Assembly (NCBI RefSeq): GCF_947507565.1
Contig: NC_089181.1
Coordinates: forward strand, 2,427,614 to 2,491,613
Length of the DNA: 64,000 bases
Direction: 5' to 3'
From: Oscarella lobularis
Lineage: Eukaryota > Porifera > Homoscleromorpha > Homosclerophorida > Oscarellidae
A program made the translations under genes and the position numbers. A model generated the notes under the pieces. It was not told the DNA's origin and searched no databases. It saw nothing but the letters and a program-made list of their open reading frames with translations. Positions 1-12,000 of the stretch are shown piece after piece; within the stretch, counting starts at the first letter, position 1, and each line of letters starts with the position of its first letter.

Positions 1-2104
1 AGAGTCGCTTTATTATTTTTATTTCAGCTCAGGAAAGACCGCGCACTTCTGTCACGCATATAATTGCATCGCCATACTGTCGCGGATCGAAATTCGGAAT
101 ACTCTGTACCAACGCCTAGAAACACCAAATGAAGAGAACAAGCTAAGGAGACGAACGTTGCGCTAACCTTGTTCTTTTGAAGAAGAACCTGCATCACGAT
201 TCTCATATCCTGCTTGTAGTTCTTAATCGAAACAGCCCTTCCCCCCCAAGTGCATCAAACTTTGGTTTCGTCATTAAAAAAAATTAGCGTACCGCATCAT
301 GTTTTCCGAATCTTTTTCTTCTCGATTTGAGACGGTGTTGTCGGCGAGAATGATGCACGCTTCGGCGTCTTTAAGCTAGAGTGAAAGCATGGAATCCCCA
401 CGTACAATGAATTCTCGTTCTACGCACCTTGACTCGCTTGAGGTCCTTGATGCTGAGCGGAGACCCCTGGAAATATTCCGCTCCAAGCGCATAGTAGCGC
501 AGAATCGATTTCAGGTGAGCACTCGGAAGCTCTCTAGGTAGACAAAAAGTCTGATTTTTTTTCTCTGCACCTGTACTCTAAAAGGGTTACTTACAAGTCA
601 AGAAAGACAACGGTCGTCTTTCCCTCTTCGTCGCGATCTTCGTGAAAGAAGTCCTTGAGAAAATTTTCCATGCTCGCCGCAGTCACGTCGCCGCAAACGA
701 CCAGATGCCTAAAAGGACGGTCATCTCATCAAACTCTCCTTCTCTCGCCTACCTCAACGTGATTGGATCGTAGGATCCCAAGTATTTGTTGCGATCCCCA
801 ATGTAGTCGACGATGAGCGGAACGTAGCTGGCAAAGAGAGCCAATCCTCCGACAATGAAGACGATCATGAATATGCGTCCGAGCGTAGTCTCGGCTGATA
901 AGTCTCCATAGCCCACAGTCGATATGGTCACCTTTCACAAAAATCGACTCAATTTGACGAACTTGACTATTCAGACACGGAACATACAGCGATAAAATAT
1001 TGAGCTTGAAAATAATCCAAGGGCATGGCATTTGTGAAGTCCACCCACGGATCTCCCGTGTTTTCCAACTAAGAGAGAGAGAGAGAGAGAGAGATAAGGT
1101 GTAGGTGTGAGTACATCTGTACTTCACGCACCAAGTGAACAACGCTTGCTCCTAAAAGCCAAAGAACCAGAAGACTGAGAAACGGATTGAGTGTCAGCAA
1201 AAGCTTTCTGCAGACGCAATACTGCTATAGGAAATTTTAACCAATTAAGCCAGACGTAAGCGGACCTTGATTTGACTACTCCAAAAGATTCGAGAAGTAT
1301 GGGCAACGAGAGCAGATCTCCAATTCTCCAGAATCTCAGTCCTAAAAGCGTCCAAGTGTCCCATCAGAAATGCAAAGGCAATGATAATATCCCCCCCCCC
1401 CAAATACCTAGCCACCACTGGTTAGCTCCAAGAGCGTAGATAATAGGCGGAATCGTCGCAAAGTCGGCAATCGTCGACGAAGTGACCCAAAACACGAGTT
1501 TATCTTTCGAAGCGAAAAACTAGAGACAAAACAAAAAAAAGTACATCTTCTCAGTCGAAATTTTCTCCGACGCATGTACCCGCAAAAAAAAGTACAGCAA
1601 AAAATATGCATTAAAAACGACGTCGACAATGAACCAAGGATCCGAGTAGACGTCGCATCTTTCGACGTTCAAACACTCGACGCCTCTTTTCCTACAAAAA
1701 CGGTTACGTCGTCGTGCCTCGCTCGATTTTTAACGCGCAATCTAACGGGAACGTGTCTCTTATGTAAATGCTAAACGATCCGATACTGAAGAGCATGGCA
1801 AACGCGGCCTACAGCAGAAGAACAAGTCCATTGGTCACGCCCCCTATAGGTCCTCTTAGTGTTACAGCACCAAAATTCGTCCACCGACCGCGTTCAGCGA
1901 TACCCAATCTTTAAAGAGCTTGAGCCGGAGAAGAGCGAGCTTCGATCGGGGCGCGTCTGAATCGTCGGCTTTTCGTAGCACGAGAACGAGACGGTAGATG
2001 AGGAAGATGATGAGAAAGCCGAAGTAAGGAGCAACGGATGCCGTCACGAAGTAGTGCCATTTTCTCGTGCAGCCGCTCGGAAGCGCTTGGCTGCAGTTTG
2101 CCAT
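1..2104 (-). CDS. KCNMA1: Slo1/BK-type calcium-activated potassium channel, 5' part of gene
   Basis: A pore-forming subunit of a large-conductance, voltage- and calcium-gated plasma-membrane K+ channel. The start at 2104 ([11 protein letters not shown]) opens an extracellular N-terminus followed by an S0 helix ([18 protein letters not shown]), as in BK channels. Downstream exons give S1, S2 ([11 protein letters not shown]), S3, S4, S5 and the pore with the K+ filter TVGYGD at about 902-919. S6 and the RCK1 start follow ([52 protein letters not shown]). At least eight exons are visible, all with short introns. The last readable exon (about 113-29) aligns to the BK stretch ending ICLAELKLG, then meets an in-frame TGA at 29-31. 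Whether the gene ends there or continues left of the window is unresolved. RCK2 and the calcium bowl are not present here. Confidence 0.85.
1072..1094. repeat. (AG)n dinucleotide microsatellite
   Basis: About twelve AG units lie in an intron of the BK channel gene, just before the S5-pore exon on the minus strand. The run reads as CT-rich on the transcribed strand, so it may double as polypyrimidine sequence. Confidence 0.9.
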
Positions 2105-3349
2105 GTGCCCGAAGAAGAAGAAGAATAAACAATCTCGGGCCCGGATGACTCAAATCTCGCGACACGTTTCGGAGCTCTGCAAAGTCTTTAGTGGCCATCT
2201 TGCTGGGGAGCTAAGTCTTCTTAGTCGATTCGTTTATCGAAATGCAAATCAACATCGAAAAGAGAAGCAGTTTCAAATGATCAGAAGGGTATACTGAAGT
2301 AGTAGTAGTCTAGTAGTAGTTGTGTTGGATACGTGAGCGCGTCATATGGCTGATTGCTTCACTAACAGATAAAGACTAAGATAGGGGCAATTGTTAAAGC
2401 CGGGTGTCACGAAAATGTTCAAAAATTCTGGCATCGCCACATGAGGAAAAAGTAGAATACCTAGTCATTAGCTTAGAACAAATTTGCAATTATCAATTTT
2501 TTAAGCCCAAAGTTTTCAAAATTAAAGGCCTTGAAAAAGGAATTAAAATGTCTACAAAAGGCGTCCAGAGAGGTGAACACCAAAACAACAATTGAGAAAA
2601 TATAGCAATCTTCACCTCAGGGACTTGAGCTGTGTGAAAAGACTTATCTGTAGGCCTAATTCTGCATTGGGTAACGAGATCACTAAGCAGGTTTCTAGAT
2701 TAGCAATCAATAGTCTTTCTCTGGCCTTCTTTGTGGCACTCAATCTATTTATTGTTGCATGTGTCAGCCGAATATGGTAAAGTACCTTGTTTTAGTTGAG
2801 GCAAATGAGAGAGCATTTTTTGCAGGGTACTTCTACGATTTGTTATTCACAAAATAGCTCAAGTGAGAGCGTTCAAAATCAAAGGGAAAGAGCCTGCCAT
2901 TGAGACAGCTTCAAACGAGGATGACCTAGGAGGTGAGAAGAAGAAGAAAGAAGTCGATGATAATCAGCAACCCTGCTGTAGAGCCAGTTTCGCGGCAAAC
3001 CTTTCAGCTCAAAGAAGAAGAAGCCGCCTCTGTTCGCAAAAGAAAAATTAGCAAACGCATCGCGAAGCTAAAAAGGAAGAAAATATTCGGAGAAATCGTC
3101 TTTCAGACGTGGATAGAGAAGAAAAAACTGTTCTATCGAGCTCCCAGGAAGGGAAAACGTCATCGAGTACAACGTGTGTGTCTAGAAGCGACGAGAACCA
3201 ATGAAACGACATGATTTATCTTTGAAGCAGAAGCAATACCACCACCAAAGCCAGGTCACTTGCGAAAAAAAAGAAAACGTCACCATGAAAATGATTCATA
3301 GACTGGTTACGTAAGTTCATTTCTAAGTACATTGCACATATTTGTTCAT
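2105..3349. other. AT-rich gap without a recognised gene
   Basis: This 1.2 kb stretch lies between the Ena/VASP stop and the BK channel start, both on the minus strand, so it must hold the channel promoter. It is AT-rich and differs in texture from its gene-dense surroundings. A plus-strand lysine/arginine-rich open frame at 2933-3214 and shorter frames at 2404-2780 have no recognisable domain. TAG/TAGT repeats occur near 2298-2322. It could be decayed mobile DNA or contain a small unrecognised gene. Confidence 0.5.
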
Positions 3350-5793
3350 TCAACGCTTTTGCAACTCAAGCTTTACGGCTATAAAGAAATCATAGAAATT
3401 TATAGACAAATGAGAAATAGTGCACTTACCAGCAATAATTTCGTTTTTGGTTTTCTCCAGCTCTCTTCTAATTTGCTCCATGATTTCCTAAAAAATCGCA
3501 TTCTAACCTAAAGAGACTACATCTACTATTCAACGCAACGCACATCTTTGAGTTGCTGCAATGGTTCTGATGAGATAGCACCAGTCTCATCACCCTTTGA
3601 AGGACCAGCCTGCTGCTTCAACCTAATAACAACGCAATAAAATAAAACCTTTTTTTTCCCTCCTGCGTTCTTTTACTTGGGCCGTGGGGCTGTAGCTGGT
3701 GCCGCCGGTCCAGCAGGTCCTGGTTTGGCGGTCGTGGAAAGTGGCGCCGCAGAGGCGGCGGCTGCGCGAGGTCCTTCCGCTTCTGACGCAGCGCGTCGTT
3801 TGGCTAGCAAAGCGGTTAGATCTGAGTCTCCTGAAGCGGGCGGTGGAGCCGCTGCCGCACCAGCGGCGTGTGAACCGTCTGTAACCTAAAGAAAAAGTAA
3901 ACTTTATACTGTATATCACAGTAAGGGCACGCGGGAAATGATTACCTCGTTGTTGGCTGCTCTTCTGTTAATTGAAAGAGAAAGAATGTTGACATTTTGA
4001 GTACGAGTCACTCACTACTGTTGCTTTACCGTTTTCTCAGCTTGGCCGCCATTTCATCCATAACAGACATAGGAGCTGGAGAAGAAGAGCCTTTCGAGCT
4101 GGATGAATCCGACTGAAAGAAAGGAGAAAATCGACCAAAAACAATTTTAAAAAATGTTTTCTTACCGCCGCCGATTTCAGCGTCACAGACTGCAGAGCAT
4201 TGGACAAGGAGGATGTAGCAACACCTAAATAGGAAGAAGTCGTCTCTCACGCAAAAAAACAATAACAGAGAACGTACTTCCGGCTCCTCCGCCGGTGGGA
4301 GGTATTACGGCCGGCGGCGGCGGCGCAACGGGAGGAGCGGGTGGTGCAGCGGGTGGCGGCGGAGCCGCCGGAGCGGCAGGAACTGCAGGAGGCGGAGGAG
4401 GCTGGGGAGCCGGCGACGGACTTGACTAAAGCAACAAATAAGAATCTGATCCCGCCCGCCCACTCATATCATTCCTAATATTCCTACTTCTTGAATAGAA
4501 GAACGTCTTTCAGGTGCAGTGGGAGGTGCTCCCTTATGAGGTCTCCTCTCCACTGCTGCCGTTCCTTCAGTGTGGCTGAAATGATCCTGACGAAGATGAA
4601 CTTCAGTTATAGGCGGAGGTGGCGGTATCGCCGCCGCCGCCGTTGCCGCCGTTGCCGCCGTTGCCGCCGTTGCCGCCGCCTTTTCAAGCTCAGCATCTCG
4701 TTCGCGTTCAACCTAGAAAATAAATAGCGGTCACGTGTACGTAGAATATAAAAAATACGGATAAAAGAATTAATCAATTAACCAATGACGTCACATATAT
4801 ATAGAAAACTGCCCCCAGCCCCGCCCTTTCTAAAAATGCGAGGTGCCAGTACCTGTCTTTCTCTTTCGAGTCGCTCCCTTTCGATCTTTTCGCGCCGTTC
4901 GCGCTCCTCGGCCTCGCGCTGACGCTGCAACTCCTCCTGCCGTCGCTTTTCGGCCTCGACTTCGAGCCGACGCTGCTCTTCCTCCTTACGTCGCATCTCT
5001 TCTTCGCGTTCGCGCTTCGCCTGCATCTCGCGCTCGCGCATCTCCTCCGCTTCTTTCGCCTTCTTGTCGATTTCGTCCATCGCCGCCTGTTGCTTCTGCA
5101 TGTTGCCCGTCACTTGGGGCGGCGGAATCGCTTGGCCCGACGTCAGCTGATCGAGCGCGTTCAGCGCTTGTTTCGAAAATTCCTCCGCTTCGGATTTGTT
5201 CGCGAAATTCAAGCCGTACACTTGACGCTGGTCGCGCCATTGATGAAACGTTGGCGTCGCGACGTTGTAGCGAAGGCCTTTTACGAGCGACGCGTTGATG
5301 ACGACCTGCGTTTTCGCAGCGCGTGAGAGAATCCAGGTAAAAAGGGTGACTAGTCTTTTTAGGTAGACATTATCGAAGAAATCGATTCCCCGCCCATAAA
5401 TTCCCGACGACCAAAAGCAATTCCGCGAACAGTAAAGAACTCGACGATTACGCGTCGACGCGACGAGCGAACGAGCGGATTGGTTCGCGCTTTAGTTTTT
5501 GCGCACGAGGAGCGATCGCGCGCGCGCGCGTTTCTTCTCCCCCTTCGCGATTGTTACGTACCGAGTGGTCTTGAATTAGGCGACCGACGATTCGAAACGA
5601 GTTGTTCGTCGTGTGCTGATAGATGTGAACGTTCGCGAAGCCGTTCATGCCCATCGACGGTATCCATTTCTTCGTTTTATCTTCGTAGACCATTACGGCC
5701 GCTTTGGCTCGCACTATGCTAAATTCTTGACTAGACGACATCGACGTTAGGTTTAGACGCAAACGACGCACGTCTACGCTCGTCTTACCTCAT
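3350..5793 (-). CDS. Ena/VASP family actin regulator
   Basis: An actin filament elongation and anti-capping factor acting at leading edges and cell junctions. The EVH1 domain is read from exons near 5741-5570 and 5329-5120 (KTKKWIPSMG, NSFRIVGR, FHQWRDQRQVYGLNFANK), the expected Ena/VASP pattern. A charged coiled-coil stretch rich in E/R/K follows (about 5100-4850), then an alanine repeat from GCCGCCGTT units (about 4630-4680) and a proline-rich profilin/SH3-binding region (about 4420-4280). The EVH2 part carries a WH2-like actin site (MDEMAAKLRKRK), a second basic block and a C-terminal tetramerisation helix ending VKLELQKR. Two starts are possible: ATG at 5741, or ATGAG at 5793-5789 followed by GTAAG, which splices to a tidy MSQEFSIVRAKA. 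I prefer the latter. The long charged insert between EVH1 and the proline region is larger than in vertebrate VASP. Confidence 0.9.
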
Positions 5794-6003
5794 TCTAGGG
5801 CCAGAAACGAACCAGGCTGCACAACCGGTCTCACTGCCCTTTGCGCACGCTCGAACGGAACGTGAGACCCCGCCTTCGAAGAAATTTGTACAAGACCACT
5901 TCCGGTTTTTGTGAGACCCCCATCTCTGTGGTTTACGGAACCAACTAACAAACGACCTCGAAAGAAAACAAAGAACCATACTTAGATAGACTAAAACCCG
6001 CTC

Positions 6004-9000
6004 TCAGTAGTCGTCGTCGTCGTAGTCTTCATCGCTGTACATACCATCCTCATCCTCGTCTTCGTCGTCTTCATCGTCGTCGTCGTCGTCGTCGTCGTCG
6101 TCATCTTCATCTTCATCTTCGTCCTCATCTTCATCCTCATCTTCGTCTTCTATATTCATGTCGTCATCGGGACTTTGGGTGTCATCATCACTTTCCGCGT
6201 CGCTATAGGCCGTACTCGAATGGTCACCCGTCTCACCACTAGCCGATTCTGATCCGCTGCCTTCGCCTCCACTACTGAAATCAAAAACGTTGCGCGCTAC
6301 TTTCTTATAATACAATTAGTAATTGAAAACGTACTCGCTTTTCAGTTCCTCTTTTCCACTCTTTACTTTCTTCGGACTCTCGCCTAATTGGTATTGCTAA
6401 TAACAAAAGAAAAAAATAAGCACGAGCAACTACTAGCCTATTAGATTGCTTAATTAACCTGCATTGAGCCAATTAGCATTTTCTCGATAATTCCTTGAAT
6501 CTTGGCTATAATTTGATGCCCCTGCGTTATTTGCTGATCGTGCATCAACTTCAAACTGGAACTAATGTCATTCACGCGGAGAACGGTATTTTCTGAAAAA
6601 AAAGTTCGGCTGAAGCAGCTCTAGGTAGAAATGTCGCTACCGAGCAAAGTTTGCAGTGCAGCTGTTTCGTTTTCGAGACTGTCAGCCAGCACGTTTAGGT
6701 AGTGCGACAATTCATTCTCCTTTACGTAGTAGGTGTAGATGCAAGAGTAGCAAAGCACCTAGTATCGGAAGCTGCGCAAACGAACGAACGAAAAGTGACA
6801 GCTTTCTGTTCTGCTCTACCTTGCGGCATTTTTGCAGCAAACGACAGGCATCGACGACAAACGTTAGAACCTTGAAGGGAACGTGTTCGGTAACGCTGTT
6901 GGCACGCTTGCCAAGGTTAGCAGCAAAAATCTGCGAGGGCAAAAATACAAAGAACTGCATTCTTAAAAGACCTACGTACCCTTGCAGAATGATGGCTTGC
7001 ACATTGCTGATTGAAGTCGACAAATCGTTTGCCACTCTTCGCCGATTCGCTCACCTAGAGGGAAACGAAAAGAAAGTCCATCAATTCAACTCCTATGATG
7101 GGCCATCGATTAATTAATACTTTAGCGGAGCAGCGGTAGTAGTCGCAATGAGAAGGCCTCCACGGTTTCAAGCAGCGCCAGCAGAAACCGTGTCCACACT
7201 TGCAGTTCATGCTAAAAAAAGGCAAACTTTGGGAACGACTACGATTTTTAGGAAAACAGATAGAACTCACTGAAGACACCCGTCGTTCTTTTCGATAGGC
7301 GCATTGCATTTGGGACACTTTTTCGAAATGACTCGCGCTAGTTGCTTCGACTTGGCCTCTTCGTCCATTCCGTCGTAAAAGCCGCCCTCGTCGACCCACT
7401 TGGAGATTTGTTCGCAAGAAGCGGGAAAGTGTCCCTGCAAAAAAAGAAAACATTTCGACGCGATGACGAGAGTGCGCTCGTCGTCTTTTTTTGCCTCGCC
7501 AAACGTGCACAAGAAGCACGACGTCCATTCGCATTTGGTGCACGTTCCGATGTCGGCTATTCCGCTGTGAACCAATATCTGATCGCATCCTTGCGGATTT
7601 CGGCACCACGTCAACTTCTTGCTCTCCTCCACGTACGATCGAATGACGGCCTGCTCGTATTTCTTAAACGTCGAATTTTCCTTTCCGAGAGCGAGCAGAA
7701 TGAATTGCGGATGCAGCTGAGCCGGACACTTTGGAACGGGACACGTCGACGACAAAACCTGATTCAACTCGACTTGAATGGCAATGTGACCCTCCCAGCA
7801 ATTCTGCGACGAGAAAAAAATTAACAATACTTTCCGCTTTTCCTCCTTTTCGTTTACTTTGCATATGGCGTGGCCGCACACTAGAGCAAGGCAATCGCCT
7901 TCCTGTTGTTCTTCCGTGCAAACCGGGCACGTGATAAACGAATCGGTATACGTCGCAACGGGTGACGACGGTTCTTTCAGCTGAAGACCGGTATCGACAA
8001 GAAAGTCTTTACCTTCTTTTAGCCAACGCTACAATGTAACAGTTCTCAATTGACAATAGCCTATAGCCTATATGTAGACGCACGTACCTGAATAGTGGCA
8101 TCTTCATTCCACTTGCAACTGCACAGCAAATGTTGAATTACGAGATCGTCTTCTTTAACTACCTAAATATTTCCGTATAAGGAAATAAAGACTCCAGCCT
8201 CGTTTTCCACCTCTTCTTCTTACCTGCGATACTTTCTTGCACGAAAGTGCCAATCTCTCCTTAACCTGCTCGACAGAGAGAGTCGACGGGGTGAGACGAA
8301 AGGAGACCGGCGACGGATCGTGCGCGTAGAAGTCTGACGAATACATGCGCAATAGTGCCGGCGTTTTCTGCGAAGTTCGGCCGCGAGATCCTGAGAGACG
8401 AACCTAACACCTATTTCTACAACACAAAAAATCAAATTACCTGGATTCTGCTTTCCTCCCGCGCTCTTCTGTCGTGACGTATGTCGCTTCAGCTTCCTCT
8501 TCTCTTCTGCCGCTGGTTCGACTGTCGCAGTAGCAACGGCGGCGGGGGGAGGAGCGAGAACAGCAGAATCGACCTCGTCCACCGTCGCCGCCTCGCCGTT
8601 ATTCATCTATATGCAAAAGAATGCAATAAAATCAACGTGATCTCGCTCTCTTCTCTAAGTCTTACGCTCGTATTCACGCTCGTTTCGTCGCCGTCGGACG
8701 GATCGGGAACGTAGTGCAGCAAATTCGACGTATCCGAATCTCTTTTCACGTATCCGTTGTCAATCAGCCTATTGATTCCCATGCAGACGTCCTGATATTG
8801 ACATTCGAACGCTCCAAAAGGCGCGTGATTATCAAACTGGCCATTGCGGCAACCCTTGATGACCTGAAGACAAAGAATTAAAAGTCCAGTCGATAGTCGA
8901 CGTCGAGCGTCTCTTTTACTTTCATAGCTACGTTATCTACGGTCAACGATTTCTCTTTTTTAAGTAGTCGAACGACGGCGGCGTCCATTATTGCTTTTCT

Positions 9001-12000
9001 CCTCTCAAAAACGTGAGCGAGATTTCGTCGACCCATGCCGGAAGACTCGTCTCCGCCCGTGCCAACCAAATGAACAGTCCGAATGCGAACGACCTTTTGC
9101 TAATAAAAAATCGCGAGTTTCTCAATACACTCAATCGTCCAGTCGTCCGCTTCTTCCGCTTACGGTGGACCCGTTGAAAAACTCGTCATTGACGGCAATT
9201 ACGTCGCGAGCCGAAATAACCGGTTCGTCGTCCGTCGATCCGTCGTCTCGATGACTGGTTACGACGCACAGGACTTTCTGTCGGGCCGCAGTCAACGCAA
9301 TCACGGCCTGCTTTAATTCGACGTCCGGAAGACGAGTCGCTTCGCTCAGCTTCGAATACTCTAAATTCTGAAAATCCCCCCTTCCTCAAAGTTGCTCTGA
9401 GACGTAGAACTGGACAAGTAGTACCTGATTCTCGTTGAACGCGTTGAGGACGATCATCTGCGGTGTCGTCACTATCAAATCGAAATCCCCATAGGCGACG
9501 ATAGCCCAACCGTGAAGGGTCCAGTCCAGTTTGCGCGCTTTCTCGTACTGCTGCAAGCAGCACATATCGTCTAGAAAAAACAAGCGCGGCGTCACGGCGT
9601 TCGAGAGCTCCCCTCCCCGCCAAACGATCTCTCACCCGTCGTAAAAAACGCTTCGTAGCTCTGACAGAACTCGGCGAGCGCCGGCGGAAGACTCGATAGG
9701 TACGACAACGACGAGCGCTTCTTAAACGGCCAATGACACGGAGTCAGGACGTAGGCAAGGAGATTTCCTTGTCTATACGTATGCGCTCTCTGTGCTAGTA
9801 GACTCAATTCGTCCTTCGTTTGAAACGAAATCGTTTTCGTACGTGCGACGGGGAAAAAATAATGTTTGAGCTACCTTGTCTTCGACTCCTCGAGCCAAGG
9901 CGACGTCGAGAGCTTCGGTTTGGGTGTCATAGAAACGGTCCATCATTGCTAAACTCTCGTCGACGTCCTCCAACATTTCCCTTGATTAAAACTCGGACTA
10001 AAACGCGACGGCTTTTTTTTACGAAACGACGTCTATTACCTTGGCCACTTGTGCCTAAAACTGACGTCGAATTCCTGCACCGATCTCTTCTCCAATTCCA
10101 ACGACACCGATCGACCTCGCATCAGACGACGAGCCAAGTGTCGTCTACGCCAAAAAAGAAAATATTCGAACGGCATACCAAGATCTTACCACGACGTACC
10201 TATAAAAGTGTTCAAAAACGTGCGCCAAGTCGAGATTGCGAAGAAAATGCAACGGCTGAGCGAGTCGTGCGAGCCACTGCTCTCGATCCGTAATCGTCAT
10301 GGCCTGGAACTTGCCGCTGTCCTTTCCGGCTACGTCTAACAGCGAATCGATGCTGAGCGAGAGCGCCTCGCAAATCTTGACACGAGACGCGAATAGAGAA
10401 GGTAAAGACGTCGTCGGACGCGTAAGAGAATTACCTCGACGCCCTTGATCTCGTTCAGCGCTTTGAACGCGTCGGCCAAGCCCTCGTTCAAAGCGACGGC
10501 GAACTGGCCGTGATTTCCAAAGAGCTGCGTCATCGATTTTCGCAGTTTTTCGTATAGACTGCAAAGAGAATTGGCGACGTCGTGCGGACTCGTCGCGTGC
10601 GTCGGCGCGGACAAAAACGAATTGGTGTGCCGTCGGACGAGTCGCTTCCAACACCGACTCAGAAGATCCAAACCCTTTCCGCCTTCGTGCAACTGCTCGT
10701 CGTCGTCGTCGTTCGAAGTCGAATCGCGCTGCAGCGACGTGTCGCAGTCGACGAGCAAGCGACACATGCGTCGCGTGCGAGACAGCGCGACGAATTCGTC
10801 GGTGATGCGATTCGTCAACTCGTCGTTGCCGACGGTCGCAACGTAGTTGCTGACGAGCTGGCCGATGCTACCCTTTTCGGAATCACCTACGAAGCGAGAT
10901 ATAGAAAAAGATGAGAAAACGCGCAGCACTACACTGTACCTCTCGTGGTGAGAGCTTTTACTAGGGGTGCTACGAGAGCCGCTTGACAAGCGCTTCCTAA
11001 GACTAATCGCGACTCTTGCGACGGTAGAAAATTGTCGGCGAACGTTTGCTCGTACTGTATGGCGACACTGAATCTGAAATGGACGACACGCGCCAAATGG
11101 GGAGGGAAATTTTCGGATATTTTTTTTAGGGGTACTTGTCAAAAAGATCTAGAGCGGAAATTTTGCCCTTCTTTTCCGCCGTCCAAGTCTTCGTCTGTAT
11201 ACGGTAGTAGAGGAGCGTGTGCGCCGTGAAAATTTCGCGAAAAAGGGGCCAATAGGTTGCCACGGGACCTTCGCATTCGATGCCGCGAACACGAGTATCA
11301 ATGCCGCCCTAGGGAGGGAAAAGGTTGAGCGAGTGTGCCGACGTCGGGTCGGTCGGTCAGCCGTACTCACCTGATGACAGCGGCGAATGCGCACTTGAAT
11401 TATGCTGTACGGCTTCTTCGCGTTTTCTAGCAGAACTGCCGTCCTGGCGGAAGAGGAAACATTGACCTAAATAAATCATTGACGCTCCACTTTAGTACGT
11501 AGTGGGGCTATATCACTTCATTTATGTCGGTCAAATTGCCGACTGTGCTGCCTCCTTGGACTACAACGCGTTGAGGCATGTAACTAGAATCAGTTGGATT
11601 CACTACTAAAGTGAGTTTTCTGATTCAGAAAAAAAAAAGAGAAATGAGAGCTTTTCTTCACTCGTTTTTTCTCTCAAACTTGCTCACCTGACAACGATGC
11701 CCTTTCGCATGTGCAAACGTATCCAATGACTTCCCGTGCTTCCGCTGCTTTCCCAGTACGAACGTAGATCTCCGTCAGTGAGACGATTCTTTCGCGACGT
11801 GTTCGACGACACCTCCAGCTTATCCCAACACTTTCCGTCCGACGAGACGACCAAATCCGAATCTAGTAAATATAATTATTAAATTCTCGCTGCGGTGACG
11901 GGCGGCGGCACTCTTACTCTTGCACAATTCCTTCACTAATTGACCCAGTCGTGGAACGATGGGAGGCTTGGTTGTAAAGCGAGCCTCGTCGATCATTGAA

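Noticed and set aside
4843-5298. Plus-strand arginine/proline/alanine-rich frame
   Set aside because: It is the mirror of the charged coiled-coil exon of Ena/VASP, which has a clear homologous reading on the minus strand.
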